A DNA stretch of 64,000 nt from Candidatus Brevefilum sp. (GCA_019428905.1 JAHYJN010000008.1:1-64000); one strand, 5' to 3'; positions 1 through 9,829 are shown, numbered from the stretch's first letter. The notes: generated by a model not told the origin, from the sequence alone. Numbers and translations are program-made.

Positions 1-6
1 AAACAC

Positions 7-69
7 AGACCCCCGGGGTTTACAGTCGTAAACATGATTGGGTGTCCGCTGATAAAACCCCGGGGGTCT
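7..69. repeat. GC-rich inverted repeat
   Basis: Arms of about 15 bp (agacccccggggttt and its near-perfect complement) flank a loop of about 32 bases. It could be the terminator of a gene beyond the left edge, but no T-run follows either arm, so its role is unclear. Positions 70-180 hold nothing else I can recognise. Confidence 0.5.
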
Positions 70-203
70 TAAGAAAGCCAATGGGTTGTTTTTGATTTGG
101 ATTCCAGGTTCATTTACAAAGCAGTCTGATGCACAAATTTTCCGCTCTAAGCTGAGTTTGGTAACCAGTTCCAGGATTATGTGAAATTCTTCACAAGTTG
201 TGG

Positions 204-330
204 TATACTTGTCTGGACAACGAAGTCATTCGATTGAATCTTCCTCTCCAAAGAAGGAGTGATTTGGAGAACTTAAACTCGCTAGCCAGGTATGGGAAAT
301 AATCAGGCTGGCGAGTTTTGCTTTCTTTCT
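204..330 (+). ncRNA. Candidate small RNA or orphan attenuator
   Basis: A -10 like TATACT lies at 204-209. It is followed by about 110 bases with no convincing ORF, containing a hairpin with 8-bp arms (245-252 with 263-270) whose loop carries an AAGGAG sequence, and then a clear rho-independent terminator (275-330). Promoter, structured RNA and terminator without a reading frame suggest a short non-coding transcript. I cannot match it to a known family. It lies 110 bases before the TetR gene and may instead be a leader of older gene content. Confidence 0.35.
275..330 (+). terminator. Rho-independent terminator
   Basis: A 13-bp stem with one G-U pair (275-287 with 306-318), a loop of about 18 bases, and then a T-rich stretch. 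Confidence 0.7.
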
Positions 331-390
331 TTAAACCAGCTGATCATAATCCCCCCCCTTGCACATTTTTTGTTTTGGTGATATATTTTA

Positions 391-414
391 AATACCGACC
401 GGTCGGTCTGTATT
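391..414. promoter_or_regulatory. TetR-type operator palindrome
   Basis: A perfect 14-bp palindrome, accgaccggtcggt, lies at 394-407 with AT-rich flanks, 35 bases before the TetR start. This ACCGACCGGTCGGT form is a common AcrR/TetR operator. Its position implies that the regulator represses its own two-gene operon. Confidence 0.75.
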
Positions 415-442
415 TCATTTTCTTATTCAATGGGATCATTCG

Positions 443-1045
443 ATGGCAAATCATGAACGCGGGATTGAAACCCGCAATACCCTCCTGGATACCTCCCTGG
501 CCTTGTTTTCGCAAAATGGCTATGATGCCACCAGCGTTGCACAAATCTGCCAGGACGCACAGGTCAGCAAGGGGGCGTTTTACCATCACTTCGCCTCCAA
601 GCAGGAGCTGTTCTTGGCGTTGATGGATACCTGGCTCGACTCCGTCGTGGGCCTCTTCCAAACTGCGGGCGACTCGGCTGAGACCATACCGGAAGCCCTG
701 GACCAGATGGCAGCCCTGTCCGGGGGCCTGTTTGACGCCCTGGAGGGTGGGTTCCCAATTTTATTGGAGTTTTGGACCCAGGCCAGCCGCCATCCTGCCG
801 TGTGGGAAAAGGCCGTTGCACCTTATCAACGCTTTCTAGATTATTTTGCCGGAATGGTTCAAGCCGGGATTGATGAAGGCTCATTTGACCCGTCTGTGGA
901 CCCGGTGAAAGCCGCCCGCACGTTGACCTCTGTGGCGATGGGCTTGCTGCTGCAGGCGATTTTCGAACCTGATGGCGCCCAGTGGCAGGCTGTGACAAGG
1001 TCTGGTATCCAATTGGTGATTGATGGTATGAGGAGTAAGAAATGA
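443..1045 (+). CDS. TetR/AcrR family transcriptional regulator
   Basis: A 200-residue repressor of usual TetR length. The N-terminal helix-turn-helix spans residues 9-55 (LLDTSLALFSQNGYDATSV, then ICQDAQVSKGAFYHHFASKQEL), which is the classic TetR signature. The rest is an all-helical ligand domain resembling the C-terminal domain of YfiR/BetI-like regulators. No good ribosome binding site precedes the ATG, so translation may be leaderless or weak. The end overlaps the next gene by four bases (ATGA), so the two are translationally coupled. A palindromic operator sits just upstream. The ligand is unknown. Confidence 0.93.
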   Translation: MANHERGIETRNTLLDTSLALFSQNGYDATSVAQICQDAQVSKGAFYHHFASKQELFLALMDTWLDSVVGLFQTAGDSAETIPEALDQMAALSGGLFDALEGGFPILLEFWTQASRHPAVWEKAVAPYQRFLDYFAGMVQAGIDEGSFDPSVDPVKAARTLTSVAMGLLLQAIFEPDGAQWQAVTRSGIQLVIDGMRSKK

Positions 1046-2043
1046 ATTTAGTGACTGGTGCTGCTGGGCATTTAGGTAATGTGCTGGTGCGCGAGCTGTT
1101 AGCCCGCGGTGAAAAGGTGCGCGCGTTGATCCTGCCGGGCGAGGATACCCAATCGCTGGAAGGGCTGCCGGTTGAGCGCATCGAGGGGAATGTGTTGAAT
1201 ACGGATTCCCTGCGGGCAGCCATGCGGGATGTGGATGTGGTCTTTCACCTGGCGGCTTTAGTCTCAATCACGGAGGAAAAATCGTACCTGCTGCAGGCGG
1301 TCAACGTGGATGGCACGCGCAATGTGATCGAAGCGGCGAAAGATGCTGGGGTGGGTAAACTGGTCTACACCAGCTCGATCCACGCGTTGGAACGGCCGCC
1401 GATGGGCGTTTCGATCACGGAGAAATTAGCCTTTGACCCGCATAACCCGGCCGGCCCCTACGACCGAACCAAGGCGCAGGCTTCAATCCTGGTGCAGCAA
1501 GCAGTCCAGGACGGCTTGAACACCAGCATCCTGTGCCCGACCGGGGTGACCGGTCCCTATGATTACCGGCGTTCAGAAATCGGCGAACTGATCCTTTCGT
1601 TCATGCAAAAGCGGGTCAATTTCCTGGTTGAAGGCGCATTTGACTTTGTGGATGTGCGCGATGTCGCCCTGGGCCAAATTTTGGCACGTGACCTCGGCCA
1701 GCCGGGTGAGACTTATATCCTGGGCGGTGAGCGGGTTGAACTCAAGCTGTTCCATGACCTGGTGCAAAGGGTGACGGGAAAGGAAACAGCCGTTATCACC
1801 TTCCCGCTGCCGGTGGCGCTCATCGTGGCGCCGATGGCAGAGCTATATTACAAAATCACCAAGACTAGACCGCGCATCACCCGCTACTCCATCGAAACGG
1901 TGATCAGCAACTCGGATATCCGTTCGGATAAAGCCAAAGCAGAACTGGGCTACCAGCCGCGTTCCCTGGTGAGCAGCATCGCCGATACGGTACGCTGGTG
2001 GTGGGATAACCTGGGGTTGACCAAACGCTCATTGCGCTTGTAA
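1042..2043 (+). CDS. NAD-dependent epimerase/dehydratase (extended SDR)
   Basis: 333 residues. The Rossmann motif TGAAGHLG at residues 5-12, the acidic end of strand 2, the TSS active-site serine near residue 111 and the YDRTK motif (Tyr-x-x-x-Lys) near residue 140 mark an extended short-chain dehydrogenase of the dihydroflavonol reductase/hopanoid HpnA-like type. A hydrophobic stretch (LPVALIVAPMAELYY) near residue 250 suggests membrane contact. It is coupled to the TetR gene, so its expression probably answers to a small ligand. The substrate cannot be read from sequence; steroid-, hopanoid- or sugar-type substrates are all possible. Confidence 0.88.
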   Translation: MNLVTGAAGHLGNVLVRELLARGEKVRALILPGEDTQSLEGLPVERIEGNVLNTDSLRAAMRDVDVVFHLAALVSITEEKSYLLQAVNVDGTRNVIEAAKDAGVGKLVYTSSIHALERPPMGVSITEKLAFDPHNPAGPYDRTKAQASILVQQAVQDGLNTSILCPTGVTGPYDYRRSEIGELILSFMQKRVNFLVEGAFDFVDVRDVALGQILARDLGQPGETYILGGERVELKLFHDLVQRVTGKETAVITFPLPVALIVAPMAELYYKITKTRPRITRYSIETVISNSDIRSDKAKAELGYQPRSLVSSIADTVRWWWDNLGLTKRSLRL

Positions 2044-2064
2044 ACAAGGTCACGCAAACCATAG

Positions 2065-2096
2065 CAAGGCATCCTTTGTGGTGCCTTGTTCTGTTT
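2065..2096 (+). terminator. Terminator after the epimerase gene
   Basis: caaggca (2065-2071) pairs with tgccttg (2082-2088) and is followed by ttctgttt. It separates the epimerase from the convergent mutM gene. Confidence 0.6.
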
Positions 2097-2102
2097 AATA
2101 CC

Positions 2103-2951
2103 TCAACGGGTGGTTCCCTGGGTTTGACAAACCGGGCAAAAGTGCGTCCCGCGCTGGCCAACAAGGGTCTTTTGGATGGCTGTGCCGCAAACCGGGCAGG
2201 GTTGGCCGGTTCTACCGTAGGCATTGAAATCGTTCTGGAATTCACCCCCGCGGTAAATCCAATCCAGGCTGGCACCAAACCGGCGGATTCCCTGGTGCAG
2301 CACCTCCTGGATGGCTTGATGCAAGCGTCCCGCATCGGTGAGGGTCAGCGTGTTTGATTTGCGCAAGGGGTGGATCTTGGCTCGGAACAAGGACTCATCC
2401 GTATAGATATTGCCCAGTCCAGCAATGAAGGACTGGTCCAGCAGCAGGGGCTTGATGGAGCGGGCGTGCGCCTGCAGCATTTCGTATAGTTGGCTTGCCG
2501 TAAATCCGGGGTCCAAGGGCTCAGGGCCAAGGCGGCCAAATACAGTTTGGGGATCTTCGACGTACCACATACGCCCAAATTTGCGGATATTGCTGAACAC
2601 CAGCCGGTATGGCGATTCAAAGTTGAGGATGACCCGGTCATAGGGGCCAGATGGGCTGGGTCTGCCATCCGCATCCTGGCGCCGTTCCATGCGCATGTCG
2701 CCGCTCATCCGGAGGTGCCCGATTAAGTGACCCTGGTTGAGGGGAAAATGCAGGAATTTGCCCCGGCGGCGTGCATCAGCAATTTGCTTGCCGGTCAGGG
2801 CATGTTGAAAGGTGAGCGGATCCGGTTCGGCGATGCTGCGATCCCAGGTGACCTCAACGGCGTGAATGGTCTGATCACGCACGCTGGGCTGTTCATCGGC
2901 CCCGTCCCTCAACCGGCGGATGATGGTTTCGACTTCTGGAAGTTCGGGCAT
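2103..2951 (-). CDS. mutM: Formamidopyrimidine-DNA glycosylase (Fpg)
   Basis: Removes oxidised purines such as 8-oxoguanine from DNA and nicks the abasic site. The protein is 282 residues, normal for Fpg. It begins MPELPEVETI, so the catalytic N-terminal Pro2 and Glu3 are present, and the conserved Lys lies in GKFLHF near residue 65. The helix-two-turn-helix segment includes SFIAGLGNIYTDESLF, and the C-terminus has a complete zinc finger (CPVC-x16-CPVC). An AAGGAG site lies upstream. Nei/endonuclease VIII is the alternative, but MPELPEVET and the zinc-finger layout favour Fpg. Confidence 0.97.
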   Translation of the reverse strand: MPELPEVETIIRRLRDGADEQPSVRDQTIHAVEVTWDRSIAEPDPLTFQHALTGKQIADARRRGKFLHFPLNQGHLIGHLRMSGDMRMERRQDADGRPSPSGPYDRVILNFESPYRLVFSNIRKFGRMWYVEDPQTVFGRLGPEPLDPGFTASQLYEMLQAHARSIKPLLLDQSFIAGLGNIYTDESLFRAKIHPLRKSNTLTLTDAGRLHQAIQEVLHQGIRRFGASLDWIYRGGEFQNDFNAYGRTGQPCPVCGTAIQKTLVGQRGTHFCPVCQTQGTTR

Positions 2952-2986
2952 GGATACAAAGGTCTCCTTATAATCACACGAGTTTA

Positions 2987-3631
2987 TTAATAATGGCGTT
3001 TGGTGCTCACAGTGATCATCACCGGCAACCCCCAGTTGAGGGTTTTCTCCGCTGTTTGGATGTAAAAGCCGTTTTGTTCTAAGAGGTCAGCCACTGGGAT
3101 CGGCCGGCAGTCGACCGCGATTGGAAAAAGCCGATGGGCAAGTTCATACAGCCGGACGGAAAGGGTGCGGGGTGAACCTACCAGTGAGACGATCCCCAGG
3201 CGCCCGTTGGGTTTAAGCACGCGACGGCATTCACCCAGTACCCTGTGGATATCTTCTTCTGAGAACAGCTCCAAAGTGAAGGCTGAGAACAGCGCATCGA
3301 AGGCTTCGCTCGCCAGGGGCAGATGCGCGCCGTCCCCCTGGATGTAATGAGGGATGGGAGAAATCTGTTTCCTCTGACTTTGACGGAGCATTTTAAGAGA
3401 AAGGTCAAGCCCAGCGATGGCTTCGATGCCGGGGGTGGTTTCTGCAATCAACTTCAAACCCGTGCCCGGACCGCAGCCGATCTCCAGCAGGCGCTCGCCG
3501 GGTTGGACCGCCAGTCGTTCAACACCTTGCAATAGGATGCCACCCTCACTGGATGTGAGCGTCTGATAGAACGAGCTGATCCGGTCATAGTAGCGACGCG
3601 CCTGAGTTTTTGAGCGGTTAATCGGCAGCAT
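2987..3631 (-). CDS. Class I SAM-dependent methyltransferase
   Basis: 214 residues with the SAM-binding motif LLEIGCGPGTG (residues 46-56), the acidic motif II (GLDLSLKML) and a DALFSAFTLELF post-motif, as in UbiE/COQ5-like small-molecule methyltransferases. It lies two bases downstream of the metal regulator gene on the same strand, so the two are probably cotranscribed. No strong ribosome binding site is visible, which fits translational coupling. The acceptor is unknown. Confidence 0.85.
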   Translation of the reverse strand: MLPINRSKTQARRYYDRISSFYQTLTSSEGGILLQGVERLAVQPGERLLEIGCGPGTGLKLIAETTPGIEAIAGLDLSLKMLRQSQRKQISPIPHYIQGDGAHLPLASEAFDALFSAFTLELFSEEDIHRVLGECRRVLKPNGRLGIVSLVGSPRTLSVRLYELAHRLFPIAVDCRPIPVADLLEQNGFYIQTAEKTLNWGLPVMITVSTKRHY

Positions 3632-3633
3632 TT

Positions 3634-4308
3634 TTACGTTTCTGAGATGTCGATCTGGCCCCCGAGGCTGGGGCCGATCACCACTTCTTCACCGGATTCA
3701 AGGATCAGGACCCGCATGGTCTGATCATACGGCGTGCGGGCGAGCAGTTGGATTTGGGCACCGGGATGCAGCCCGCACTTACCCAAGTAGCGCAGCACCT
3801 GGGGGTCCTCATGGGGCACACGGGTGATGGTGCCGTGCTTGCCAACTGCCAGTCTGCTAAGGGCGATGTGGTCCACACCCGAGATAGCTAGGTCAGCATC
3901 CGGGATGGGATCGCCATGGGGGTCAACAGTGGGGTACCCCAGGGCGGCGTCTATTCGGCTTTCCAGCAGGGGTGACATGGCATGTTCAAGGATTTCCGCT
4001 TCCTGGTGAACTTCATCCCAGGTGTAACCGAGTTTCTGTACCAGGTAATGCTCGATTAAGCGGTGGCGCCGCAGGATTTTTAATGCAGCTAGCCGGCCGG
4101 CTTCGGTCAGTTTGACCCCCTGATGTTTCTGGTAGGTGACGTACGGCGGCTGGGTTTTGGATAGTTTTTGCAGCATATTGGTGACGGATGCGGCTGAAAT
4201 CCCCAGGGTTTCTGCGAGCTGACTGGTGGAGGCTTTGCCCCCGCTGCTGGTGATCTCATAGATCCGCTTGAGGTAGTCCTGGATATTGGGGCTTAATTCC
4301 TGGGTCAT
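3634..4308 (-). CDS. DtxR/MntR family metal-dependent regulator
   Basis: 224 residues in the three-domain layout of DtxR: winged helix (residues 8-65), dimerisation and metal-binding domain (66-145) and a C-terminal FeoA/SH3-like domain (150-224). Metal ligands look mixed. Asp11 and the E105-x-x-E108-H109 set match Mn-selective MntR (Asp8, Glu99, Glu102, His103), whereas DtxR has Met10 and Cys102 at these places. A DtxR-like operator lies upstream, so autoregulation is likely. I infer Mn rather than Fe sensing from these residues. No metal transporter gene is nearby. Confidence 0.9.
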   Translation of the reverse strand: MTQELSPNIQDYLKRIYEITSSGGKASTSQLAETLGISAASVTNMLQKLSKTQPPYVTYQKHQGVKLTEAGRLAALKILRRHRLIEHYLVQKLGYTWDEVHQEAEILEHAMSPLLESRIDAALGYPTVDPHGDPIPDADLAISGVDHIALSRLAVGKHGTITRVPHEDPQVLRYLGKCGLHPGAQIQLLARTPYDQTMRVLILESGEEVVIGPSLGGQIDISET

Positions 4309-4332
4309 GCTACCCTCACAGTGTGGCGTGGT

Positions 4333-4351
4333 TAAAATTAGTCTAACCTAA
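4333..4351 (-). promoter_or_regulatory. DtxR-type operator
   Basis: Read on the minus strand this is TTAGGTTAGACTAATTTTA. It matches 15 of 19 positions of the DtxR/IdeR consensus as I recall it (TTAGGTTAGCCTAACCTAA). It lies 25 bases before the regulator start, the right place for autoregulation. Confidence 0.65.
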
Positions 4352-4360
4352 ATTAGCTTA

Positions 4361-5912
<1,552 letters not shown>

Positions 5913-5951
5913 CAGCGCATCATTTTTTGATTCTTTGAAAAGGATAATGAG

Positions 5952-6350
5952 ATGGAAATCATAAGAAATGGATCGCAGCCTTCCAGTAAAGGATCGGCTG
6001 ATTATTTTTCCGGGGATGTGCGGATTGATCCCCTGTTCGACCCTCGCCAATCGATGCGAGCATTGGGTGCCTATGTCACCTTTGAACCCGGTGCACGCAC
6101 AGCGTGGCATGCCCATCCCCAAGGTTAGATCCTGATCGTCACGGCTGGCTGTGGTTTGGTTCAAGAATGGGGAGGGTCTATTGATGAGATCCGCCCCGGG
6201 GATGTGGTCTGGTTCCCACCGGGTGTGAAGCACTGGCATGGCGCCACAGAAACCACAGCTATGACACATATTGCGATCGTGGAAGTTCAGGAAAACCAGG
6301 CTGCTGACTGGATGGAACAGGTCAGCGATGATCAGTACCAGGGGGGATAA
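5952..6350 (+). pseudogene. Cupin-domain protein gene interrupted by a stop codon
   Basis: The frame from ATG 5952 (after AAGGATA) reads as a small cupin of about 132 residues: MEIIRNGSQPSS, then FEPGARTAWHAHPQG, a TAG at 6126-6128, then [16 protein letters not shown] and [17 protein letters not shown]. Both cupin metal-binding motifs are present, one on each side of the stop. Homologues usually read HPLGQTLIVT here, so TAG most likely replaces a CAG (Gln) codon by a single C-to-T change; the frame is otherwise intact. It is a recent nonsense mutation, a sequencing error or, less likely, readthrough. It follows the aldo/keto reductase, a common pairing. Confidence 0.85.
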
Positions 6351-6369
6351 AGCACTGGGAGAGCGCTAT

Positions 6370-7722
6370 CTAATCAGCTTGTGATCCCTGAGTCTCAGCT
6401 AAGTTTTCTTTATGGCGGAGGTGTTCAGGTTTTCGTCGTTGTGATGAGAGTTGGGGTTCTTCTTCATCCATATCCAGACCCATGGCGCGGATATTGGGGA
6501 TAAAGAACGTCACTAAGCCGGTTAGGATGGTGGCAATCCCGCCCAGGATGAACCACAGCTGGTTGCTGGTCGCATCAGCAACGGGACCAGCAATGATCAG
6601 CCCGAGTGGGCTGGCCAGGCCAGCGCCGGCGTTCAGCAGGGTAAATACCCGTCCCTGGATCTCAGGTTCAACTTTGGCTTGCATGACCGCCATCAGGGGG
6701 CCGTTGACCATCGGGTTGAGGAAGCCAAACAAAGCCATGCCTGCCACAGCCAACAGGTACAGATTTGATGGGGCCAGTCCGACCGCCAGCACGGCACCGC
6801 CGGAGATCGTCAGCGCGACCAACGAGGTCAGGATGCGGTTCTTGAACCCACCCCAGGCGCTCAATACCAGCCCGCCCACGATCACCCCGATCCCGAATGC
6901 TGAATTGATAAAGCCTAATTCGTAGGCTCCTTTGCCAAAATGCTCGGTCACCACCAGCGGCAGCAGGGAAAAAGCAGGGTTGATCAGGAAATTAACCAGC
7001 ATGGCCACGATGATGATTGCCAGCAGGCTGTGCCAACCGACGACATATCTCCATCCCTCGGCCAGGTCTTGCCACAGCGAGGTGTCCGGTGTAATTTTGG
7101 CAGCATCTTTGGAACCGTTGCGAGTGGGTTGGGGGATGGTGAAGAACAGCAGGGGGATCACGGCCAGAAAAGCGGTGCTGACATCAATAAACAGCACCCC
7201 TTGCATTGGCAGCAGGGCGATCAGCAAAGCGCCTAAAGCAGGCCCGAGGATATTCATGATGCCGTTGAGGGTTTGGTTTGCACCAGCGACCCGCGAAAGC
7301 TGCTTTTTGGGAACCATTAATGTGGTTGAAGCGGACAAGGCTGCCCATTGGAATTGACCGCAAGCGGAACGGATGAACATCGCTAAATAGATGTGCCAAA
7401 TATGGGCAGAGTCGAGGAGAAATAAGATCGCCACCAACAGGGTGAACAGCGCCGTGATGCTGTCGAAGACGATCATCACCCATTTCCTGTTCCAGCGGTC
7501 GACCAATGCCCCGGCGATTGGTGAAATTACCACTTGGGGTAATATTTGCACCAGGGTTCCAATGGCCAGGATGGTTGCTGAACCCGTGGTCTCCGTTAAA
7601 TACCAAACGAATGCAAAGCCGACCAGGTGGCTGCCAAGCATTGAGAACGCCTGTCCGAACCAGATGGTAAAAAAGCGAAATTGCCAGTTTGTTGGAAGTG
7701 CTGGACGATTTTCTTCAGTCAT
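6370..7722 (-). CDS. MFS exporter (EntS/macrolide-efflux type)
   Basis: 450 residues with about twelve hydrophobic segments. The loop 2-3 signature (GALVDRWNRKWVM) and overall pattern fit the MFS_3 family, which includes the enterobactin exporter EntS and Mef macrolide pumps. The C-terminus is a charged cytosolic tail (residues 415-450). It is transcribed convergently with the reductase-cupin pair and has no close regulator. The exported compound cannot be predicted. Confidence 0.9.
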   Translation of the reverse strand: MTEENRPALPTNWQFRFFTIWFGQAFSMLGSHLVGFAFVWYLTETTGSATILAIGTLVQILPQVVISPIAGALVDRWNRKWVMIVFDSITALFTLLVAILFLLDSAHIWHIYLAMFIRSACGQFQWAALSASTTLMVPKKQLSRVAGANQTLNGIMNILGPALGALLIALLPMQGVLFIDVSTAFLAVIPLLFFTIPQPTRNGSKDAAKITPDTSLWQDLAEGWRYVVGWHSLLAIIIVAMLVNFLINPAFSLLPLVVTEHFGKGAYELGFINSAFGIGVIVGGLVLSAWGGFKNRILTSLVALTISGGAVLAVGLAPSNLYLLAVAGMALFGFLNPMVNGPLMAVMQAKVEPEIQGRVFTLLNAGAGLASPLGLIIAGPVADATSNQLWFILGGIATILTGLVTFFIPNIRAMGLDMDEEEPQLSSQRRKPEHLRHKENLAETQGSQAD

Positions 7723-7967
7723 GTGATAAATTATTGAATGAAATTGAAATTATTTTGACGGCTTGAGTTTTCAAGACAATCGGAATTTTCATACAACCGT
7801 TGGGTTTTAAGTGCAGGAACGACCGTCTGTGATACAGTTGCATCATTAGCCTGAACAACTACGCGGGAAAGTGAAACGCACTGGGCAGAAACCGCCGTGG
7901 CACCACTGCTGTCGATGTGGGGCAGGTGGTACCTGCCTGATCAAGGTTTCGGCCGTGTCTACTTGGT

Positions 7968-8363
7968 TTATTCGAGGAAAACCTCGACGTGTTCGCCGTC
8001 TTCCTCATCAAAGATATCGACGATTTGACCAATCTCGCCAGAATTCATCCAGGCGTTCAAGTCCTCCATATCCAGACCTTCGATCTCAGGTGCAAAGCGA
8101 GCGCCCATACGCATCCCAGAATTGATTAATGAGACGGGCAGGCGTACGTTGACCCGCGCTTTGCCGGTGTCGGTGTCGGTGATCAGCACCCTCAGGTAGC
8201 GGGGTTTTTTGCCGCTTTCGTAGCCGCGCAAGGTTGGGGGGGATGGCGGGGTGGGCTGGCTCAAATCGTCGAGGGCTTCGATCAAACGCGCGCCCTCAGC
8301 TGCCGAGATTTTTCCCTCCTGGATCATCATCAAAATTCGCATTCTCTCTTCTGTTGAGACCAT
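7968..8363 (-). CDS. SHOCT-like domain protein
   Basis: 131 residues. The N-terminal 35 residues (MVSTEERMRILMMIQEGKIS, then AAEGARLIEAL) form the short helical SHOCT-like domain seen in YvlB/LiaX-type proteins. A Pro-rich linker follows, then a beta-rich C-terminal part (residues 50-131) with an acidic tail. It lies one base downstream of the DUF2089 gene and shares its short helical motif. The pair is probably a regulator plus an effector of envelope-stress type, but this is inference from family associations only. Confidence 0.75.
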   Translation of the reverse strand: MVSTEERMRILMMIQEGKISAAEGARLIEALDDLSQPTPPSPPTLRGYESGKKPRYLRVLITDTDTGKARVNVRLPVSLINSGMRMGARFAPEIEGLDMEDLNAWMNSGEIGQIVDIFDEEDGEHVEVFLE

Positions 8364-8364
8364 A

Positions 8365-8769
8365 TTAACCTCTCTTTGATTCTACTTCCAAGCCCTGGAG
8401 TAGCTGTTGAGCTTGGAGTGGGGTAATCTTCCCTCGCTCGAGGTCGTCGAGTATCCGACGTCGATCTTCAGGGGACAGGGTCGGTTCTTCCTCTTTACCT
8501 GGTTCATAACCAAGGGCGCGAATGACATCGTACAATCGGTTGCGCAACGTAGGATAGGAGAGGTTCAGTTCCTCCTCCATCCGGTTGAAACGTCCCTCAC
8601 AGCGCACGAAGGTCAGTATGAAGTTGATTTGCTCATCGGTCAGGTCAGCAAATGGTCCGGCGTAGGGTTGAAAATGGCCTTCAAAAGCGGTATCGCAACG
8701 CGGGCAAAAAAACCGGGTTACTAGGATATCCGATTTACAAAGCGGGCATTGCTCTGGCATTTTTTGCAT
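8365..8769 (-). CDS. DUF2089 family protein (zinc ribbon plus HTH)
   Basis: 134 residues. An N-terminal zinc ribbon (CPLC-x9-CPRC) is followed by a helix-turn-helix (FVRCEGRFNRMEEELN, then LSYPTLRNRLYDVIRALG) and a C-terminal helical motif (RRRILDDLERGKITPLQAQQ) that resembles the SHOCT-like motif of the next gene. DUF2089 proteins are presumed DNA-binding regulators. I chose ATG 8769 because AGGAGG (8775-8780) sits five bases upstream; the in-frame GTG at 8775 overlaps that site. A promoter region with TATAAT-like boxes lies near 8810-8840. Confidence 0.85.
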   Translation of the reverse strand: MQKMPEQCPLCKSDILVTRFFCPRCDTAFEGHFQPYAGPFADLTDEQINFILTFVRCEGRFNRMEEELNLSYPTLRNRLYDVIRALGYEPGKEEEPTLSPEDRRRILDDLERGKITPLQAQQLLQGLEVESKRG

Positions 8770-8780
8770 GCACACCTCCT

Positions 8781-9196
8781 TGTGGATGACTAAAATTGTT
8801 ATTTCAATTTACAAAACTGTGTTATAATCATTATAGTTGAAGCGGATGTTGATAAAATCAATCTTTTCGCTAAACAACCTCAAAATAATTAAAGATCCTT
8901 TTTATACCCCCATTTTATCATAAATTTTTATTTTGTCAATAGACATATTGATAAATTTTATATTAATATGTGAATTTATTAAGTATATTGAGTAGTGAAT
9001 ACGTAAAATTCAAAAATAACCCAAGAAAATTTATATTTATCCGTTTTTTCGTTTGTTATTTCCTGATGAGAGACTTATCAGGTTTCTGTCATATCTATTA
9101 CTTATTTCCACCGATTGCGCATGATTGAGAGAACAGCGACCTTATGCACAACGACCTAAGTGGTTGCAGGATTGGTTATAATTAAAAATAATGCTT
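8781..9196. other. AT-rich intergenic region
   Basis: About 415 bases with no supported gene. It is strongly AT-rich (8880-9060) and holds minus-strand promoter-like sequence for the DUF2089 operon near 8810-8840 and a small hairpin at 9063-9083. It separates two divergent transcription units. Confidence 0.6.
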
Positions 9197-9198
9197 CT

Positions 9199-9280
9199 AA
9201 TGACTCAATATGCGAGTGAATGGTGGGGTATGAAGTAACGGCGAAGCCGCCACTCCACATCCCACACTTGAGCAGTTCCG
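9199..9280. repeat. Palindromic element, copy A (AACTACTCAG-type ends)
   Basis: An internal 20-bp imperfect stem (9223-9242 with 9246-9265, loop gaa) is bordered by tgactcaatatgcgag on the left and cttgagcagttcc on the right. Both inner and outer parts resemble the element at 21915-22016. Of the five non-Watson-Crick positions, four would be G-U in minus-strand RNA. Confidence 0.65.
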
Positions 9281-9330
9281 ATAAATCGATCAAAGAAGTG
9301 GTCTAAAATTAGGTAAAGGAGATGATTTTT

Positions 9331-9762
9331 ATGGTTAAAACTGTAATAACCCAATCCACCTGGAAAGGTGACATGCGTGTGGAAGGCCTGGCCAATAACC
9401 ACACGTTGATTATTGATCAACCCAGTAACATGGGTGGGAGTGACGCTGGCCCAAACCCGCTCGAATATTTATTGGTCGCTTTAGGGAGCTGCTTGGGGAC
9501 TGTGGCTGCCATCGTTGCCAGGCAAGAGCACATCAAACTTGAAGGTTTTTCGATAGAAATTGAGGGCGATTATGACCTGGATTTCTTAATGGGAAAGACG
9601 ACGGATGGTGAGGGGGGTTTCTTGGAGATCCGGCAAAAAGTTTCCATCGATGCTGATCTAGACGAAGACGAAAAATCCGCATTCTTCGAAAAAGTCCACG
9701 CTCGTTGCCCAGTATCCGGCAGCCTATTAAATCAAACCCGCATCACGACTGAAATTCAGTAG
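9331..9762 (+). CDS. OsmC family protein
   Basis: 143 residues with the OsmC/YhfA layout: a small beta-sheet, then GGSDAGPNPLEYLLVALGSC with the first reactive cysteine near residue 55, and CPVSGSLLNQT with the second near residue 131. OsmC proteins reduce organic hydroperoxides with these two cysteines; YhfA-like members are less well defined. AAGGAG at 9316-9321 is nine bases before ATG 9331; an in-frame ATG at 9322 abuts that site and is unlikely. Confidence 0.9.
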   Translation: MVKTVITQSTWKGDMRVEGLANNHTLIIDQPSNMGGSDAGPNPLEYLLVALGSCLGTVAAIVARQEHIKLEGFSIEIEGDYDLDFLMGKTTDGEGGFLEIRQKVSIDADLDEDEKSAFFEKVHARCPVSGSLLNQTRITTEIQ

Positions 9763-9794
9763 CGATCCTGGCGCACAGAAATGAAAAACGCAAC

Positions 9795-9829
9795 CATGGT
9801 GCTTTTACAAGAAATGTGAGGGCACCATG
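9795..9829 (+). terminator. Weak terminator-like hairpin
   Basis: catggtgc (9795-9802) pairs with gcaccatg (9822-9829), followed by attgttt. The T-run is short, so termination may be partial. Two copies of atgatgttggta follow at 9853-9876 and run into a TATAAT. Confidence 0.45.

Noticed and set aside
564-1223. 219-codon minus-strand frame across the TetR and epimerase genes
   Set aside because: Low-complexity Pro/Arg/Ser content typical of a shadow frame; both plus-strand genes are well supported.
9063-9090. CTGATGAG-like sequence reminiscent of a hammerhead ribozyme core
   Set aside because: No GAAA box follows at the needed position, and the stems do not form; it is only a short hairpin.
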